A stretch of DNA of 33,023 bases, taken from NCBI GenBank assembly GCA_016278415.1, contig JADQBV010000169.1, positions 1-33,023 of the forward strand, in the 5' to 3' direction. The DNA is from Halanaerobiales bacterium (GTDB lineage: Bacteria; Bacillota_F; Halanaerobiia; Halanaerobiales; DTU029). Positions 6,726-16,138 of this stretch are shown here, piece after piece. The position numbers and the translations under genes are program-made. Positions within the stretch are counted from its first letter, which is position 1. The number at the start of each line of letters is the position of its first letter. The notes beneath the pieces were generated by a model. That model was not told the DNA's origin and ran no database searches. It was given only the letters and a program-made list of their open reading frames with translations.

Positions 6726-8438
6726 ATGAACTTTAAAAATTTATCAATCAAAATGAAATTTATAGCTATATTTGTACTGGGCATAACATTATTATTAGTT
6801 CCTTCTATAATTACGCTAAATACAACAATAACAAACGAGGCAAAGGAAGCGGCTGTTTTAAAAGCGAAATCTGATCTATCTACAGGGTACGCTGTTCTAA
6901 ATGAAAGATATCCAGGGGATTGGAAATTGGAAGGTGATCAATTATACAAAGGAAACGTGTTGATGAATGGGAATTTTGAAATAGTTGATTATATAGGAGA
7001 ACTAACAGGTGATACAGTCACGATTTTTGCTAATGATACAAGAGTGGCTACAAATGTTCAGAAAAATGGTAAAAGGGCTGTTGGGACCGTTGTTTCTGAT
7101 CTAGTATCTGAGACAGTTCTAGAAAATGGTAATGATTTTTATGGAGAGGCTAATGTAGTAGGGCATATTTATCAGACTGCATATACTCCGATTAAAGATA
7201 GAAATGGCGAAATTATAGGTATATGGTATGTAGGAACATCAAAGGCTTTTGTTCGGAATATAATTAACAATACATTTAAAAGAATGTCTTATATAATATT
7301 AATAGTATTAATAATAATGATACCACTTGTTTACTATAGTTCTAAGGTAATTTCAGACCCAATTATAGAATTAAGTAAAATAATCAATAGATTATCTAAT
7401 TATGATTTGAGTTTTGATGAAAATAGTAAAGCGAATCAGTATTTAGAAAGAAAAGATGAAATAGGTCAAATTACCAATTCTGTAGCATCAATGCAGAAAA
7501 ATTTTATAACTTTAGTTAATAGTATTAGAGAGATATCAGATCAGGTAGCTGCTTCTAGTGAGGAACTTTCTGCTTCTGGTGAGCAGGTTGGACATACCGC
7601 TGAACAAGTAGGGACAGCTATACAAAATGTAGCATCTGGTGCAGAAGAACAGTCTGCTCAGATTGAAGAGACAAGCAATAATATTGAAGAAATGATCAGT
7701 CAAATACAGTTGGTGAATTCTAATTCTGACATGATGATTAGTTCTGCAGAAAATGTTATGGGTCATATTGATATCGGTAATCAGTCAGTTAGTAAATCTA
7801 TTAAGGAAATAAATAATGTTAAAACTGATACCAGAGAGGTTGCTGGCATTATTGAATCTCTTGGCCAGGCCTCTGACGAAATTGGTGGTATAGTTGCAAT
7901 AATTAATGGTATTGCTGACCAGACAAATTTACTTGCACTAAATGCAGCTATAGAAGCTGCCAGAGCAGGAGAGGCAGGTAGGGGATTTAGTGTAGTAGCA
8001 GATGAAATAAGAGAATTGGCAGAAGAGTCTTCTCAGTCTACAGAAAAGATATCAAGTCTGATTAAGCAAATACAGAGTGATGTAGGCAAAGCTGTTAATA
8101 AGATGGATAAAAATACGAATACTGTAAATAGCAGTGTACAATCAATCGAAAAGAATGGTCAAATATTTGATGATATTAGACAGGTATCTCAGGAATTAAT
8201 GAACCTAATTAAGGGTGTTAAAGACAATACTAGAGATTTAGCTGAAAATAGCACTAAAATAGCAGATGTTATAAACAATGTTGCTGTAGTAAGTCACGAA
8301 GCTGCTGGCAACTCGGAGGAGGTAGCTGCCTCCAGCGAGGAACAAATTGCATCTACTGAGGAAATTGTATCAGGAGCTAAGTCTCTTGCACAAATGGCGG
8401 AGGAACTTGCTTCTCAAGTAGGTAAATTTAAAGTATAA
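6726..8438 (+). CDS. Methyl-accepting chemotaxis protein with a Cache sensor domain
   Basis: 570 residues, start supported by ATAGGAGG. In order: a short cytoplasmic N-terminus, TM1 (about 9-32), an extracytoplasmic single-Cache sensor (about 35-185, '[16 protein letters not shown]', '[17 protein letters not shown]', '[18 protein letters not shown]'), TM2 (about 188-208), HAMP (about 209-265) and a long coiled-coil signalling domain. The conserved hairpin tip that contacts CheA and CheW is at about 395-435 ('[20 protein letters not shown]', '[18 protein letters not shown]'). Paired Glu/Gln sites in '[13 protein letters not shown]' and '[15 protein letters not shown]' look like methylation segments. 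No CheB/CheR-binding pentapeptide is present at the C-terminus ('VGKFKV'). Ligand unknown; this Cache type often senses small organic acids. Confidence 0.95.
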   Translation: MNFKNLSIKMKFIAIFVLGITLLLVPSIITLNTTITNEAKEAAVLKAKSDLSTGYAVLNERYPGDWKLEGDQLYKGNVLMNGNFEIVDYIGELTGDTVTIFANDTRVATNVQKNGKRAVGTVVSDLVSETVLENGNDFYGEANVVGHIYQTAYTPIKDRNGEIIGIWYVGTSKAFVRNIINNTFKRMSYIILIVLIIMIPLVYYSSKVISDPIIELSKIINRLSNYDLSFDENSKANQYLERKDEIGQITNSVASMQKNFITLVNSIREISDQVAASSEELSASGEQVGHTAEQVGTAIQNVASGAEEQSAQIEETSNNIEEMISQIQLVNSNSDMMISSAENVMGHIDIGNQSVSKSIKEINNVKTDTREVAGIIESLGQASDEIGGIVAIINGIADQTNLLALNAAIEAARAGEAGRGFSVVADEIRELAEESSQSTEKISSLIKQIQSDVGKAVNKMDKNTNTVNSSVQSIEKNGQIFDDIRQVSQELMNLIKGVKDNTRDLAENSTKIADVINNVAVVSHEAAGNSEEVAASSEEQIASTEEIVSGAKSLAQMAEELASQVGKFKV

Positions 8439-8825
8439 TAACGATAAAAATCCAATTCCTTTATAAGAAAATGTAATCTAGATTACATACAGAGGAATTG
8501 GAAGACTATATAATAATAGTAACAATTGTTATTACTAATACTTTTATTGATATATCCCCCTAAAAGATATACATATATAAGTATAGTGTATAAAGTAAAT
8601 GGTTTCGGGTCATATGAATTCTATACATCCACTACCTCTAAAATTGAATATCTATGGTCCGGAACTGTTCACTATATATATAAGAACATAAGAAAACGAC
8701 CATTTTGCCCCCGGTCGTTCATAGTGAAATCCTCCTTTGTATAGCTGCCTGAAAAAGGCAGCTGTTTTAAAGGTGTAGCATATATTTGTAAATATAGTAA
8801 GATACTATATTCGGAGGTGTTAATT
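8439..8825. other. 387-base intergenic region with three hairpins, no gene recognised
   Basis: Holds (1) CCAATTCC (8452-8459) and GGAATTGG (8494-8501) enclosing a perfect 18-base palindrome, ATGTAATCTAGATTACAT (8471-8488); (2) AACGACC (8695-8701) with GGTCGTT (8713-8719), loop of 11; (3) the terminator at 8743-8767. On the minus strand AAGGAGGATTTCACTATG starts a 16-codon frame that ends inside hairpin 2; it is unconfirmed. Two longer open frames across this stretch show no family features and are poor in supported starts. The region could be a decayed gene or element end. Confidence 0.5.
8743..8767 (+). terminator. Rho-independent terminator
   Basis: AGCTGCCT (8743-8750) pairs perfectly with AGGCAGCT (8756-8763) around a GAAAA loop, followed by GTTTT. 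No recognised plus-strand gene ends just before it, so either it ends long read-through from the chemoreceptor gene or it belonged to a lost gene. Confidence 0.7.
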
Positions 8826-9299
8826 ATGACTAGAGGTCCTGAAGACTTACCACAAAACGAATTGCCTGAGATTAAGGATAAGAAACCCAACTTTTTTAAG
8901 AACGATACAGAGAATCTAGGCCCTGAAAATCAAGATAACATATCAAACCTTTTAAATCATATATTAGAAGCCAAACAACTAAACAAAGTAGTGAATACTG
9001 TTGACGCTAATGAGATAGAGAACAAGGTAGAAAAGATGGACTGCAAGAGTAGGAAAGGTATCTTACTCTATTTTAGCAAAAGGATTTTATCTACAGGTGA
9101 TAAGATTAAACTAATCAATAAACATTACGTTTTAAAAGATAAGCTTGATGAATCTCAAGTAGATGAGCTAGAGAGAGTCATAAAAAAACTTGATGAAAGG
9201 GAAACAAATGATTTATTAGTATATTTGATAAAACACGGGAACTTAAACAAAATTGATAATTCAAATAAGATATCAGAAATTATAGAAAATGAAGAATGA
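8826..9299 (+). CDS. Unrecognised acidic/lysine-rich hypothetical protein
   Basis: 157 residues from ATG 8826, chosen because CGGAGG (8812-8817) lies 8 bases upstream; a GTG at 8817 overlaps that site. No signal peptide, membrane segment or cysteine pair. The N-terminal third ('EDLPQNELPEIKDKKPNF') is charged and likely disordered. The rest is predicted helical by eye, with two similar blocks: 'EKMDCKSRKGILLYFSKRIL' (about 72-91) and 'KKLDERETNDLLVYLIKHG' (about 124-142), both of the form K-x-D-x-(R/K)-x(3,4)-LL-x-Y. This suggests an internal duplication of a helical hairpin. I do not recognise a family. It stands alone between a terminator and the MFS promoter. Confidence 0.55.
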   Translation: MTRGPEDLPQNELPEIKDKKPNFFKNDTENLGPENQDNISNLLNHILEAKQLNKVVNTVDANEIENKVEKMDCKSRKGILLYFSKRILSTGDKIKLINKHYVLKDKLDESQVDELERVIKKLDERETNDLLVYLIKHGNLNKIDNSNKISEIIENEE

Positions 9300-9407
9300 G
9301 ATTGTAGCTGAAAACAACTTGCAATTTTTAAAAAATAAATTATGAACTTTAAAATCAAACTATATTTTTTAAGAAAATAATATAAAAAAACTTGTTTAAC
9401 TGAATAA

Positions 9408-9436
9408 TTGAAAGAATGGACTGTTTGCATTATAAT
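9408..9436 (+). promoter_or_regulatory. Promoter of the MFS / binding protein / GGDEF operon
   Basis: TTGAAA (9408-9413), a spacer of 17 bases and TATAAT (9431-9436) give a strong housekeeping promoter 36 bases before the MFS start codon. The -10 lies in the loop of the hairpin at 9419-9449. Confidence 0.65.
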
Positions 9437-9457
9437 GATGTTAACAGTCTTTTTTTA
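9419..9457 (+). terminator. Hairpin with T-run overlapping the MFS promoter
   Basis: GACTGTT (9419-9425) pairs with AACAGTC (9443-9449) and is followed by a run of T residues to 9456. It would end transcripts of the upstream hypothetical gene. Because a promoter -10 lies in its loop, transcripts from that promoter would begin after the left arm and escape it. Confidence 0.55.
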
Positions 9458-9471
9458 TGGGAGGAAATATT

Positions 9472-11007
9472 ATGTTTACGCGAAAAGTTGACCAGGATTT
9501 TGCAGAATTAGAGCATAAATTAAAAAGAGATATGAGTATGTCCATATTAGAGGGTGCCTTTGCAACTCTAATGGGAACACTAATCGGGGGGGCTTTTTTA
9601 ACAGGTTTTGCTATTTCCCTTGGGGCAGATAGTTTTATTATAGGTATTTTAGCTGCAGTCCCTTTGTTAGCTAATGTCTTGCAGATTTTCGGCTCATATC
9701 TAATAGATAGGATTGGGGATACAAAAAGAGTCTGTATTATCTACGTTATTTTGCATCGGTTTTTCTGGTTTTTGATTGTTATTTCTCCCTTTGTCCTATT
9801 AAGGGTTCAGCTTTATGATATACGTATATGGATATTTGTGGCATTGTTGGCTGTTGCCAGTATATTTGCATCTATTTCTAGTGTTTCCTGGAATTCCTGG
9901 ATGGCTGATCTTATACCAGCAAAAGTAAGGGGACGTTTTTTTGCAAAAAGAAATATGCTGGCACAGATTGTAGGTATGCTTACGGCTTTACTCGCTGGAC
10001 TCTTTCTGGATTATTGGCAGGGTTTACCAGGAGACTCTCAATTTCAAAGTTATGGCTTTGTATACCTATTTGCAATCGGTACTTTAGCTGGACTAGTTAG
10101 TATATTCTTACTTAATAAAACTAGACACCCTATCAAGAAGGAACTTGTAGATTCTGGTTTTTTAAAACGTTTAAAGTTACCCTTTAAATATATAAGTTTT
10201 AGGCATTTTATTATATTTACTGCTTGCTGGGGTTTTACAGTAAGTTTAGTAAGTCCTTTTTTTAGTGTATATATGATTAGGACTATTAAGATTCCCTTTT
10301 CTATTATCACTTTGTTTACTGTTATATCAGGGATAACAGGCATAATCGGAATGAGGATCTGGGGTAAATTCATAGATAAATATGGTCCTAAGCCACTCTT
10401 ATATATTTGTTCAATAGGGGCTAGTATAATACCCGCTCTCTGGATATTTGCCACAGTAGATAACTATACGATTATCTGGTATATAAATATAATATCCGGC
10501 TTTTTCTGGTCAGGTATTGGTCTTGCTTCAAGTAGTATGATGATGAATCTTGCCCCATCAAAAGACAATGCGGTCTTTTTCGCAGTATTCGCTGCTATAA
10601 CAGGAATGGCCGGGGCGCTGGCACCTATATTTGGCGGTTATTTAGTATCAGTTTTCACTAATATAAGTTTTTTAAACTTAACAGGCCTTAAGATGTTATT
10701 TATACTAAGTAGTATCTTAAGATTATCAACCGTACTGCTCCTTAGGAGAGTCCGAATAATAAATAATGCTACTATAAAAGAGGTTTTTGCCAAACTAAAT
10801 AACTGGCATCAATATATGCCTTTATATAATATGAGCCGTTTTTCTATCACCAACATTAACCATCGTGGGAATATTGTCTTTCTAATGACTAGAGGGATGC
10901 TTAATATGGAAGGAATTCTTGAAGAAATAATGAAAAAAAGCAATAAGGGATTTATCTGGCGCAGGGAAGAAGAAGGTATTGACAAGGAGAATGGAGAAAA
11001 AGATTAA
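9472..11007 (+). CDS. Major facilitator superfamily transporter
   Basis: 511 residues from ATG 9472 (GGGAGG at 9459-9464; an in-frame ATG at 9457 sits in the T-run of a hairpin and is unlikely). About twelve hydrophobic segments are visible. The loop after TM2 reads 'GSYLIDRIGDTKRVC', a variant of the MFS motif A, and a second loop reads 'DLIPAKVRGRFFAKRN'; the matching loop in the second half is 'RIWGKFIDKYGPKPLL', so both halves follow the family pattern. The last 75 or so residues after TM12 form a charged cytoplasmic tail ('EEEGIDKENGEKD'), longer than usual. The substrate is unknown. The next gene begins 54 bases later and encodes a sugar-binding-protein homologue, so a sugar or oligosaccharide is possible (inferred). 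Confidence 0.85.
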   Translation: MFTRKVDQDFAELEHKLKRDMSMSILEGAFATLMGTLIGGAFLTGFAISLGADSFIIGILAAVPLLANVLQIFGSYLIDRIGDTKRVCIIYVILHRFFWFLIVISPFVLLRVQLYDIRIWIFVALLAVASIFASISSVSWNSWMADLIPAKVRGRFFAKRNMLAQIVGMLTALLAGLFLDYWQGLPGDSQFQSYGFVYLFAIGTLAGLVSIFLLNKTRHPIKKELVDSGFLKRLKLPFKYISFRHFIIFTACWGFTVSLVSPFFSVYMIRTIKIPFSIITLFTVISGITGIIGMRIWGKFIDKYGPKPLLYICSIGASIIPALWIFATVDNYTIIWYINIISGFFWSGIGLASSSMMMNLAPSKDNAVFFAVFAAITGMAGALAPIFGGYLVSVFTNISFLNLTGLKMLFILSSILRLSTVLLLRRVRIINNATIKEVFAKLNNWHQYMPLYNMSRFSITNINHRGNIVFLMTRGMLNMEGILEEIMKKSNKGFIWRREEEGIDKENGEKD

Positions 11008-11061
11008 AGTAAGTATCCTCAACAGATAGTTAAATTATCTATGGGAAAGAGTTGACAGGAA

Positions 11062-12306
11062 ATGGATCAAAATATATTGAGAATTTGGATAATAATTAGT
11101 TCAAAAGAGCCTAAAGTATTATCATATTTAAAAAACAAATTTATTAAATTTGAAGATAAACATAATGTGAGAATACAATTCGAATTTGTAACATGGGATA
11201 GGGTTTATACTGCTTTGATTAATGCTTTTAAGAATAACACAGCCCCTGATATATTACAACTGGGTACAAGCTGGGTTAGTACCTTTGCCTATATGGGATA
11301 CCTGGATCAAGTGCCTAATAATCTTACTATCAAACCCTCTATTAATGAAGGTATAAATAGGATATGTCAATATAATGGAATTCAGTGTGCTGTCCCCTGG
11401 ATTTCAGATACTATTATAATGGCTGGTCGTAAAGACTACATGTCCCAATTGGGTATAAGCCAGAAAGATGTTAAGGATTTCCAAGCTATAAAAGACTTAG
11501 CAAAAGAATTAATAGAGCGGAAAAAAGATGACCCGAGTATTCCAAAACCAATGTCTATTGCAATCAAAGCTGAACGAGATACAATACAGCGCTTTTTCTC
11601 TATGATTTGGACACAAGGATGGGAATTCCCCACTCTAGAAGAGATACCCGGTGAAATTGTTACAGACCCTTTAATTATAGATACAATAAAGTATTTTTCT
11701 GACTTAAAGATGACTTGTGACAGTAGTACTGAAGAGCTCGAGAAACATCCATATCAGGTAAACGAAGAATTTTATCTTCATGGATCGTCCGTTTTCTACA
11801 TAGGTAGTTGGTATGGTGTTGTTGAACAGATTAATAATAATAAACAGGGAGAACAGAGTACTAACAAATATATTGTCCTGCCATACCCTAGTTTAAATGG
11901 CAAAACCGCTAGTTACGGTGGTGGTAGTGTCTTAGCTGTTTCTTCTAGATCAAAGCAAAAGGAAAAGGCCTGGAAATTGGTAGAATATTTAATCAGTGAT
12001 GACTTTATGAGAACTTGGATTGACGAAATGAATAATGTACCAGCCTTTATGGATAAATTTTGGCAGAAAAGATTTAAGGATGAGAGGGTACAACTAATGT
12101 ATGAACAGACTATAAATTCTACGGTTTACCCACCGCATCCAGCATGGCTAGCCATAGAAAATCAAATAATTAAAGGAGTAGGCTATACTCTTCTAGATTT
12201 AATAAAGCAGAAAAATACTGAGATTACTAAAGAATCCTATACATTATTAAAAAAAACCGACAAAAACATAAAGAAGATACTAAAACTGTACTGGGGGTTG
12301 GAATAA
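11062..12306 (+). CDS. Solute-binding protein homologue lacking a signal peptide
   Basis: 414 residues. The body matches family 1 sugar-binding proteins of ABC transporters: 'LRIWIIIS' first strand, 'FEDKHNVRIQFEFVTWDRVY', 'NNTAPDILQLGTSWVSTFA', 'QCAVPWISDTIIMAGRKDYM', 'YGGGSVLAVSSRSKQKEKAW' and 'LVEYLISDDFMRTW'. There is no signal peptide: the first strand starts at residue 6, a TGA in the same frame at 11053-11055 rules out a longer start, and only 54 bases separate it from the MFS gene. The protein should stay in the cytoplasm. No ABC permease or ATPase is nearby. Its stop is one base from the start of the GGDEF/HD-GYP gene, so a role as an intracellular ligand sensor is a fair inference. 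The ribosome site is weak (AGGAA abutting the ATG). Confidence 0.85.
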   Translation: MDQNILRIWIIISSKEPKVLSYLKNKFIKFEDKHNVRIQFEFVTWDRVYTALINAFKNNTAPDILQLGTSWVSTFAYMGYLDQVPNNLTIKPSINEGINRICQYNGIQCAVPWISDTIIMAGRKDYMSQLGISQKDVKDFQAIKDLAKELIERKKDDPSIPKPMSIAIKAERDTIQRFFSMIWTQGWEFPTLEEIPGEIVTDPLIIDTIKYFSDLKMTCDSSTEELEKHPYQVNEEFYLHGSSVFYIGSWYGVVEQINNNKQGEQSTNKYIVLPYPSLNGKTASYGGGSVLAVSSRSKQKEKAWKLVEYLISDDFMRTWIDEMNNVPAFMDKFWQKRFKDERVQLMYEQTINSTVYPPHPAWLAIENQIIKGVGYTLLDLIKQKNTEITKESYTLLKKTDKNIKKILKLYWGLE

Positions 12307-12307
12307 G

Positions 12308-14236
12308 ATGGCTGGAAATAATGCCCAGAGCAAAGAACTATCTAAAGTTGGTTTAGAGGCCGCCACCTTTTTAGCAAATAACTTTAAAGAAGCCCTTATA
12401 TATGAAAAGCTGACTGAATTTATTTATCATGAGATGAATAATATAATAGATCTTGACCAGCTTTGTTTTTATGTATTAGATGATGAAATGGAGAATCTTA
12501 AGGAAGAGGCAGTTTATAATAGTACAGGCTTGCTTCCTAGCTACGACTTTATATCTGCAGAACAGATTTCATCAACACTTACTAGACAGAAGGTATTAAA
12601 AACTAGAGATAAAGATTATAACTATATAAAGGTCCCTTTGCGAACGGGCTCTCAAATATTGGGTTTGATAGAATTTAGAACTATTTATTTTCTTAATGAC
12701 AGTATTACTACAGAGATTGAAGAGATGTGTAAAACTATTTCCCTTGGATTAAGAAGTGTTCTATTTGAGACAGATACTATTAGGGAAAAAGAAAATACTG
12801 AGTTTTCTATTAAAATAAATAATAAATTGCAGTCTATAGATAATTTGGATGTATTAATCACTACCTTTTTAGAGATGACAGAAAATTACTATAGGTTTGA
12901 CCGAGTTACTGTCTTCATTTTTAATAAAGAAAGGGAGATAATCCTTGCCAGAGGTATTAATGAAATGGGAAAAGAATATAATGTTAATGATTTCTCTGAG
13001 ATACCCGATATACCCGAATTATCAACAGACTCTATAATAATTGATGACACTTTTGCTTATTGGTTTCCTTTAAAGACCAATACAGGTATTGTAGGGGTGG
13101 TACTTTTTGATAATCTCTTTACACTATACAAAATACCTGATTCTTTACTGAATACATTAAGTATTTTAAGTAGTCAATTTGCCAATGCCATTGATAATAT
13201 TCGTATGTTTGCAAACCTGCAGAGGTCAGCATACTATGATAGCTTAACCAGTTTGCGTAATCGTAATTACTTTGAGAAAATTTTATCTGACTACCACAAA
13301 CATGAATCTATTCCCTTATCTATTATTATAGGTGACCTTAATGGTTTGAAGATAACAAATGACGTCTTTGGTCATAGTACTGGTGATAGTTTATTGGTAA
13401 AAACGGCTGAAATACTAAGGAAATGTAGTCCCAAAGATGCCCTTATATTTAGATGGGGTGGTGATGAGTTTTTTGTACTCTTGCCTGGGAAAAAGGAAGT
13501 TGATGCTAATAAGATATGCAAAAAAATAAAAGAGGAATGTCCTAAAGCCGAAGATACCAAAGTAGAGTTAAGTATATCCCTTGGCTATGCTACCAGAAAG
13601 AGCAAGCAGGGAGAATTGACAAAAATAATGAAAGAAGCAGAGGATAGAATGTATCGCCATAAATTATTAGAGACAAAAAGCTATCGTAGTTCACTAATAT
13701 CTTCTCTGAAAAAAACATTAGCAGAGAAAAGTTCTGAATCTGCCGGACATGCCGAACGAATGACTAAACATGCTATTAGAGTAGGTAAGAAAATCGGTCT
13801 TATAGGAAGTGAATTAGAGGATTTAAGGCTTTTAGCCATGCTGCATGATTTGGGTAAAGTAGCTATTGATGATGAAATTCTAAAAAAGACAGGCCCTCTA
13901 AATGATAAAGAATGGGAAGAAATAAAGAAACACCCTGAAGCTGGTTATAGGATAGCACAGGCCTCTCTAGAATTGTCCCAAATCAGTAATTATATATTAA
14001 GCCATCACGAGTGGTGGGACGGTAATGGTTACCCACTTGGGAAGAAGGAATTAGAGATCCCCTTGTTATCCAGGATAATATCAGTAGTAGACGTCTATGA
14101 TGTAATGACACATAAGGCGACATATAAAGGTGCAATTACACATCAAGAGGCCATAAAAGAATTGGACCGTTGTGCTGGGACACAATTTGATCCTAAGATT
14201 GTTGAAATATTTCGTAAAACAGAATTTTTTAAGTAA
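12308..14236 (+). CDS. GAF-GAF-GGDEF-HD-GYP cyclic di-GMP enzyme
   Basis: 642 residues, no membrane segment. Two GAF-like sensory regions (about 20-160 and 170-300) precede a GGDEF domain (about 310-450) and an HD-GYP domain (about 470-640). GGDEF makes c-di-GMP: 'YYDSLTSLRNRNYFEKIL', 'IIGDLNGLKITND' and an intact 'RWGGDEFFVLLPG' (near 383). No RxxD inhibitory site is seen at the expected distance before it. HD-GYP degrades c-di-GMP: 'LLAMLHDLGKVAIDD' (near 512), 'HPEAGYRIA', 'HHEWWDGNGYP' (near 565), 'RIISVVDVYDVMT'. Both catalytic motifs are intact, so either net direction is possible. It starts one base after the signal-less solute-binding gene, pointing to joint function. Confidence 0.93.
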   Translation: MAGNNAQSKELSKVGLEAATFLANNFKEALIYEKLTEFIYHEMNNIIDLDQLCFYVLDDEMENLKEEAVYNSTGLLPSYDFISAEQISSTLTRQKVLKTRDKDYNYIKVPLRTGSQILGLIEFRTIYFLNDSITTEIEEMCKTISLGLRSVLFETDTIREKENTEFSIKINNKLQSIDNLDVLITTFLEMTENYYRFDRVTVFIFNKEREIILARGINEMGKEYNVNDFSEIPDIPELSTDSIIIDDTFAYWFPLKTNTGIVGVVLFDNLFTLYKIPDSLLNTLSILSSQFANAIDNIRMFANLQRSAYYDSLTSLRNRNYFEKILSDYHKHESIPLSIIIGDLNGLKITNDVFGHSTGDSLLVKTAEILRKCSPKDALIFRWGGDEFFVLLPGKKEVDANKICKKIKEECPKAEDTKVELSISLGYATRKSKQGELTKIMKEAEDRMYRHKLLETKSYRSSLISSLKKTLAEKSSESAGHAERMTKHAIRVGKKIGLIGSELEDLRLLAMLHDLGKVAIDDEILKKTGPLNDKEWEEIKKHPEAGYRIAQASLELSQISNYILSHHEWWDGNGYPLGKKELEIPLLSRIISVVDVYDVMTHKATYKGAITHQEAIKELDRCAGTQFDPKIVEIFRKTEFFK

Positions 14237-14436
14237 TGGTTTTGCCTTTTGCAGACCAGTATAGAACATGGAATATAGTTTCGGAAAATATCTAACCATA
14301 GATTTTCTGATATTGTTATGAAAGAGGAAGACCAGAAAGATATTAAGGAGTAACGTCAAGATAATTCCAAGTCATATCAATGAATATATATAAGGGAATA
14401 TATAAATAATAATAAAATAGAAAAGGTATAGCTAAG

Positions 14437-14468
14437 CCCATAGAATTGATTATATTTCTATGGGTTTT
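14437..14468 (+). terminator. Rho-independent terminator between GGDEF/HD-GYP gene and gerA
   Basis: CCCATAGAA (14437-14445) pairs perfectly with TTCTATGGG (14456-14464), followed by TTTT. It ends about 30 bases before the gerA GTG, so the gerA promoter must lie upstream of or inside it. I could not fix that promoter in 14237-14497. Confidence 0.8.
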
Positions 14469-14497
14469 AACATTTTATGAAAGTGGTGATTAAATAG

Positions 14498-16123
14498 GTG
14501 TTTAGCTGGCTAAAAAAGTATTTAAGTAAAGTTACAAGAATATCTGAAGACACAAAAGAAAAAACAAAAGAGAAAAGACTATCAAGTAATTTGATGACTA
14601 ATATAAATATACTTGAGAAAATATTTGAAAATACAGAGGATATACAATATAGGGACTTGAGTATCTCTATTCCAGGATTAGATAGTATTAATGCTATATT
14701 AGTTTATATACCAAGTCTAACAGATGTTAAAGTAATAGATGATGATATAATAGCACCACTACATAATGAAGAGATTATTGAAAAGGAAAATAGTTATGCA
14801 AGATATATAGCTGATGAAGTAGTAAATGTAAAACAAGTGAAAATTATAACTGAGCTTGACAAAATAACAAGCGAAATTTTAGCTGGGAATTCTATATTAT
14901 TTTTAGATGGTTGTAAAGAAGCCCTGTCATTATTTAGTCAGGGGTGGGAGAAAAGGGGTGTTGAAAAGGCTGAAGCAGAAAAAACTACCAGGGGACCACA
15001 GGTGGCTTTTACTGAAAATAGTCAGGTGAATCTAGGACTAATAAGGACAAGAATAAAGAGTGAAAAGTTAAAAATAGAATCTTTTATCAAAGGGAGATAT
15101 AGCAGAACCCAGATCAGTATATTATATATTGAAGATATTGTAGATTTAGACATAGTTAAAGAGGTAAAAAAAAGAATAGGAACCATTGATGTGGGTTCTA
15201 TTATATCTGCTATTCATGTAAGTGAACTAATAGAAGATAATCCATTATCTCCCTTTGAGACAGTGATGGTAACCGAAAGGCCGGATGTAGTGACTGCTGG
15301 AATAATGGAAGGAAGGGTAGCAATAACAGTAGATGGTTCTCCTACTACACTTATAGTACCAAAACTTTTTTATGAAAACCTTATTACACCTGATGACTAT
15401 TATAGCCGTTTCTGGTACACATTCTTTTTACGTCAAATCAGATTAATATCAGTACTGATAAGTGCTATGCTGCCTGCCTTTTACGTCGCAGCAGTATCTT
15501 TTCATCAAGAAGTAATCCCTAGGATTGTTGTATTACGAATATATTCATCCAGGTCAGGAATACCCTTTCCTGTTTTTATAGAAATGCTTATATTTGGTTT
15601 ATTTTTCGAGGGTATCAAGGAGGCCGGGGCCAGAATACCTACTGTACTTGGGTCTGCTGTATCTATTATCGGGACATTAATAGTTGGACAATCTGCTGTT
15701 ACTGCCGGGTTTTTAAGTGCAGATGGAGTCATAATAGGTGCTGTCACTGCTATTGCCATATATTTGATACCAAATATAGAATTTGCTAATGCCCTAACTA
15801 TTCCGAGAATAGCACTTTTGGTTTCAGCAAGTATATCAGGTTTATTTGGAATGGTTATAGTTATTTTAATAATAATAATGCACCTAAGTAGTTTGAGGTC
15901 TTTTGGAATACCATATCTATCACCTATTGCGCCTTTAATGTATCAGGATTTAAAGGATTTTCTTGTTCGTGTTCCATACCTATTAATGAACACAAGACCT
16001 CAATCTTTACAGAATAAAAATATTATAAGGCAGGGGAATCGGCCATATAGAAGATACTTCTTTAAATATGTGATAAGGGAGAAAGCGCAAGATACCAGAG
16101 GAGAAGAAACAAGCGGGGATTAG
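14498..16123 (+). CDS. GerA-family spore germination protein (GerAA/GerKA type)
   Basis: 541 residues, start GTG 14498 after AAAGTGGTGA. GerA-type subunit A of a nutrient germinant receptor in the spore inner membrane. A large soluble N-terminal domain (about 1-300) carries family blocks 'YARYIADEVV', 'GNSILFLDGCKEALSL' and 'RGPQVAFTENSQVNLGLIRT'. The C-terminal part has several membrane segments, with 'MEGRVAITVDGSPTTLIVPKLFYE', 'DDYYSRFWYTFFLRQIR' and 'PFPVFIEMLIFGLFFEGIKEAG'. Length is normal. It ends 'RRYFFKYVIREKAQ...' and is followed after 15 bases by the GerAB-like fusion gene; no gerC-type gene follows, so the receptor operon is incomplete here. Confidence 0.93.
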   Translation: MFSWLKKYLSKVTRISEDTKEKTKEKRLSSNLMTNINILEKIFENTEDIQYRDLSISIPGLDSINAILVYIPSLTDVKVIDDDIIAPLHNEEIIEKENSYARYIADEVVNVKQVKIITELDKITSEILAGNSILFLDGCKEALSLFSQGWEKRGVEKAEAEKTTRGPQVAFTENSQVNLGLIRTRIKSEKLKIESFIKGRYSRTQISILYIEDIVDLDIVKEVKKRIGTIDVGSIISAIHVSELIEDNPLSPFETVMVTERPDVVTAGIMEGRVAITVDGSPTTLIVPKLFYENLITPDDYYSRFWYTFFLRQIRLISVLISAMLPAFYVAAVSFHQEVIPRIVVLRIYSSRSGIPFPVFIEMLIFGLFFEGIKEAGARIPTVLGSAVSIIGTLIVGQSAVTAGFLSADGVIIGAVTAIAIYLIPNIEFANALTIPRIALLVSASISGLFGMVIVILIIIMHLSSLRSFGIPYLSPIAPLMYQDLKDFLVRVPYLLMNTRPQSLQNKNIIRQGNRPYRRYFFKYVIREKAQDTRGEETSGD

Positions 16124-16138
16124 AATAGGGGTGACTAT

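Noticed and set aside
8672..8890. Minus-strand frame of 72 codons across the region before the unknown gene, and its internal start after AAGGAGG
   Set aside because: It overlaps the supported gene at 8826 and the terminator; the internal start gives only 16 codons and has no family match.
13372..15759. Several minus-strand frames opposite the GGDEF/HD-GYP and gerA genes
   Set aside because: They are shadows of strong plus-strand genes, with no ribosome sites or recognisable motifs.
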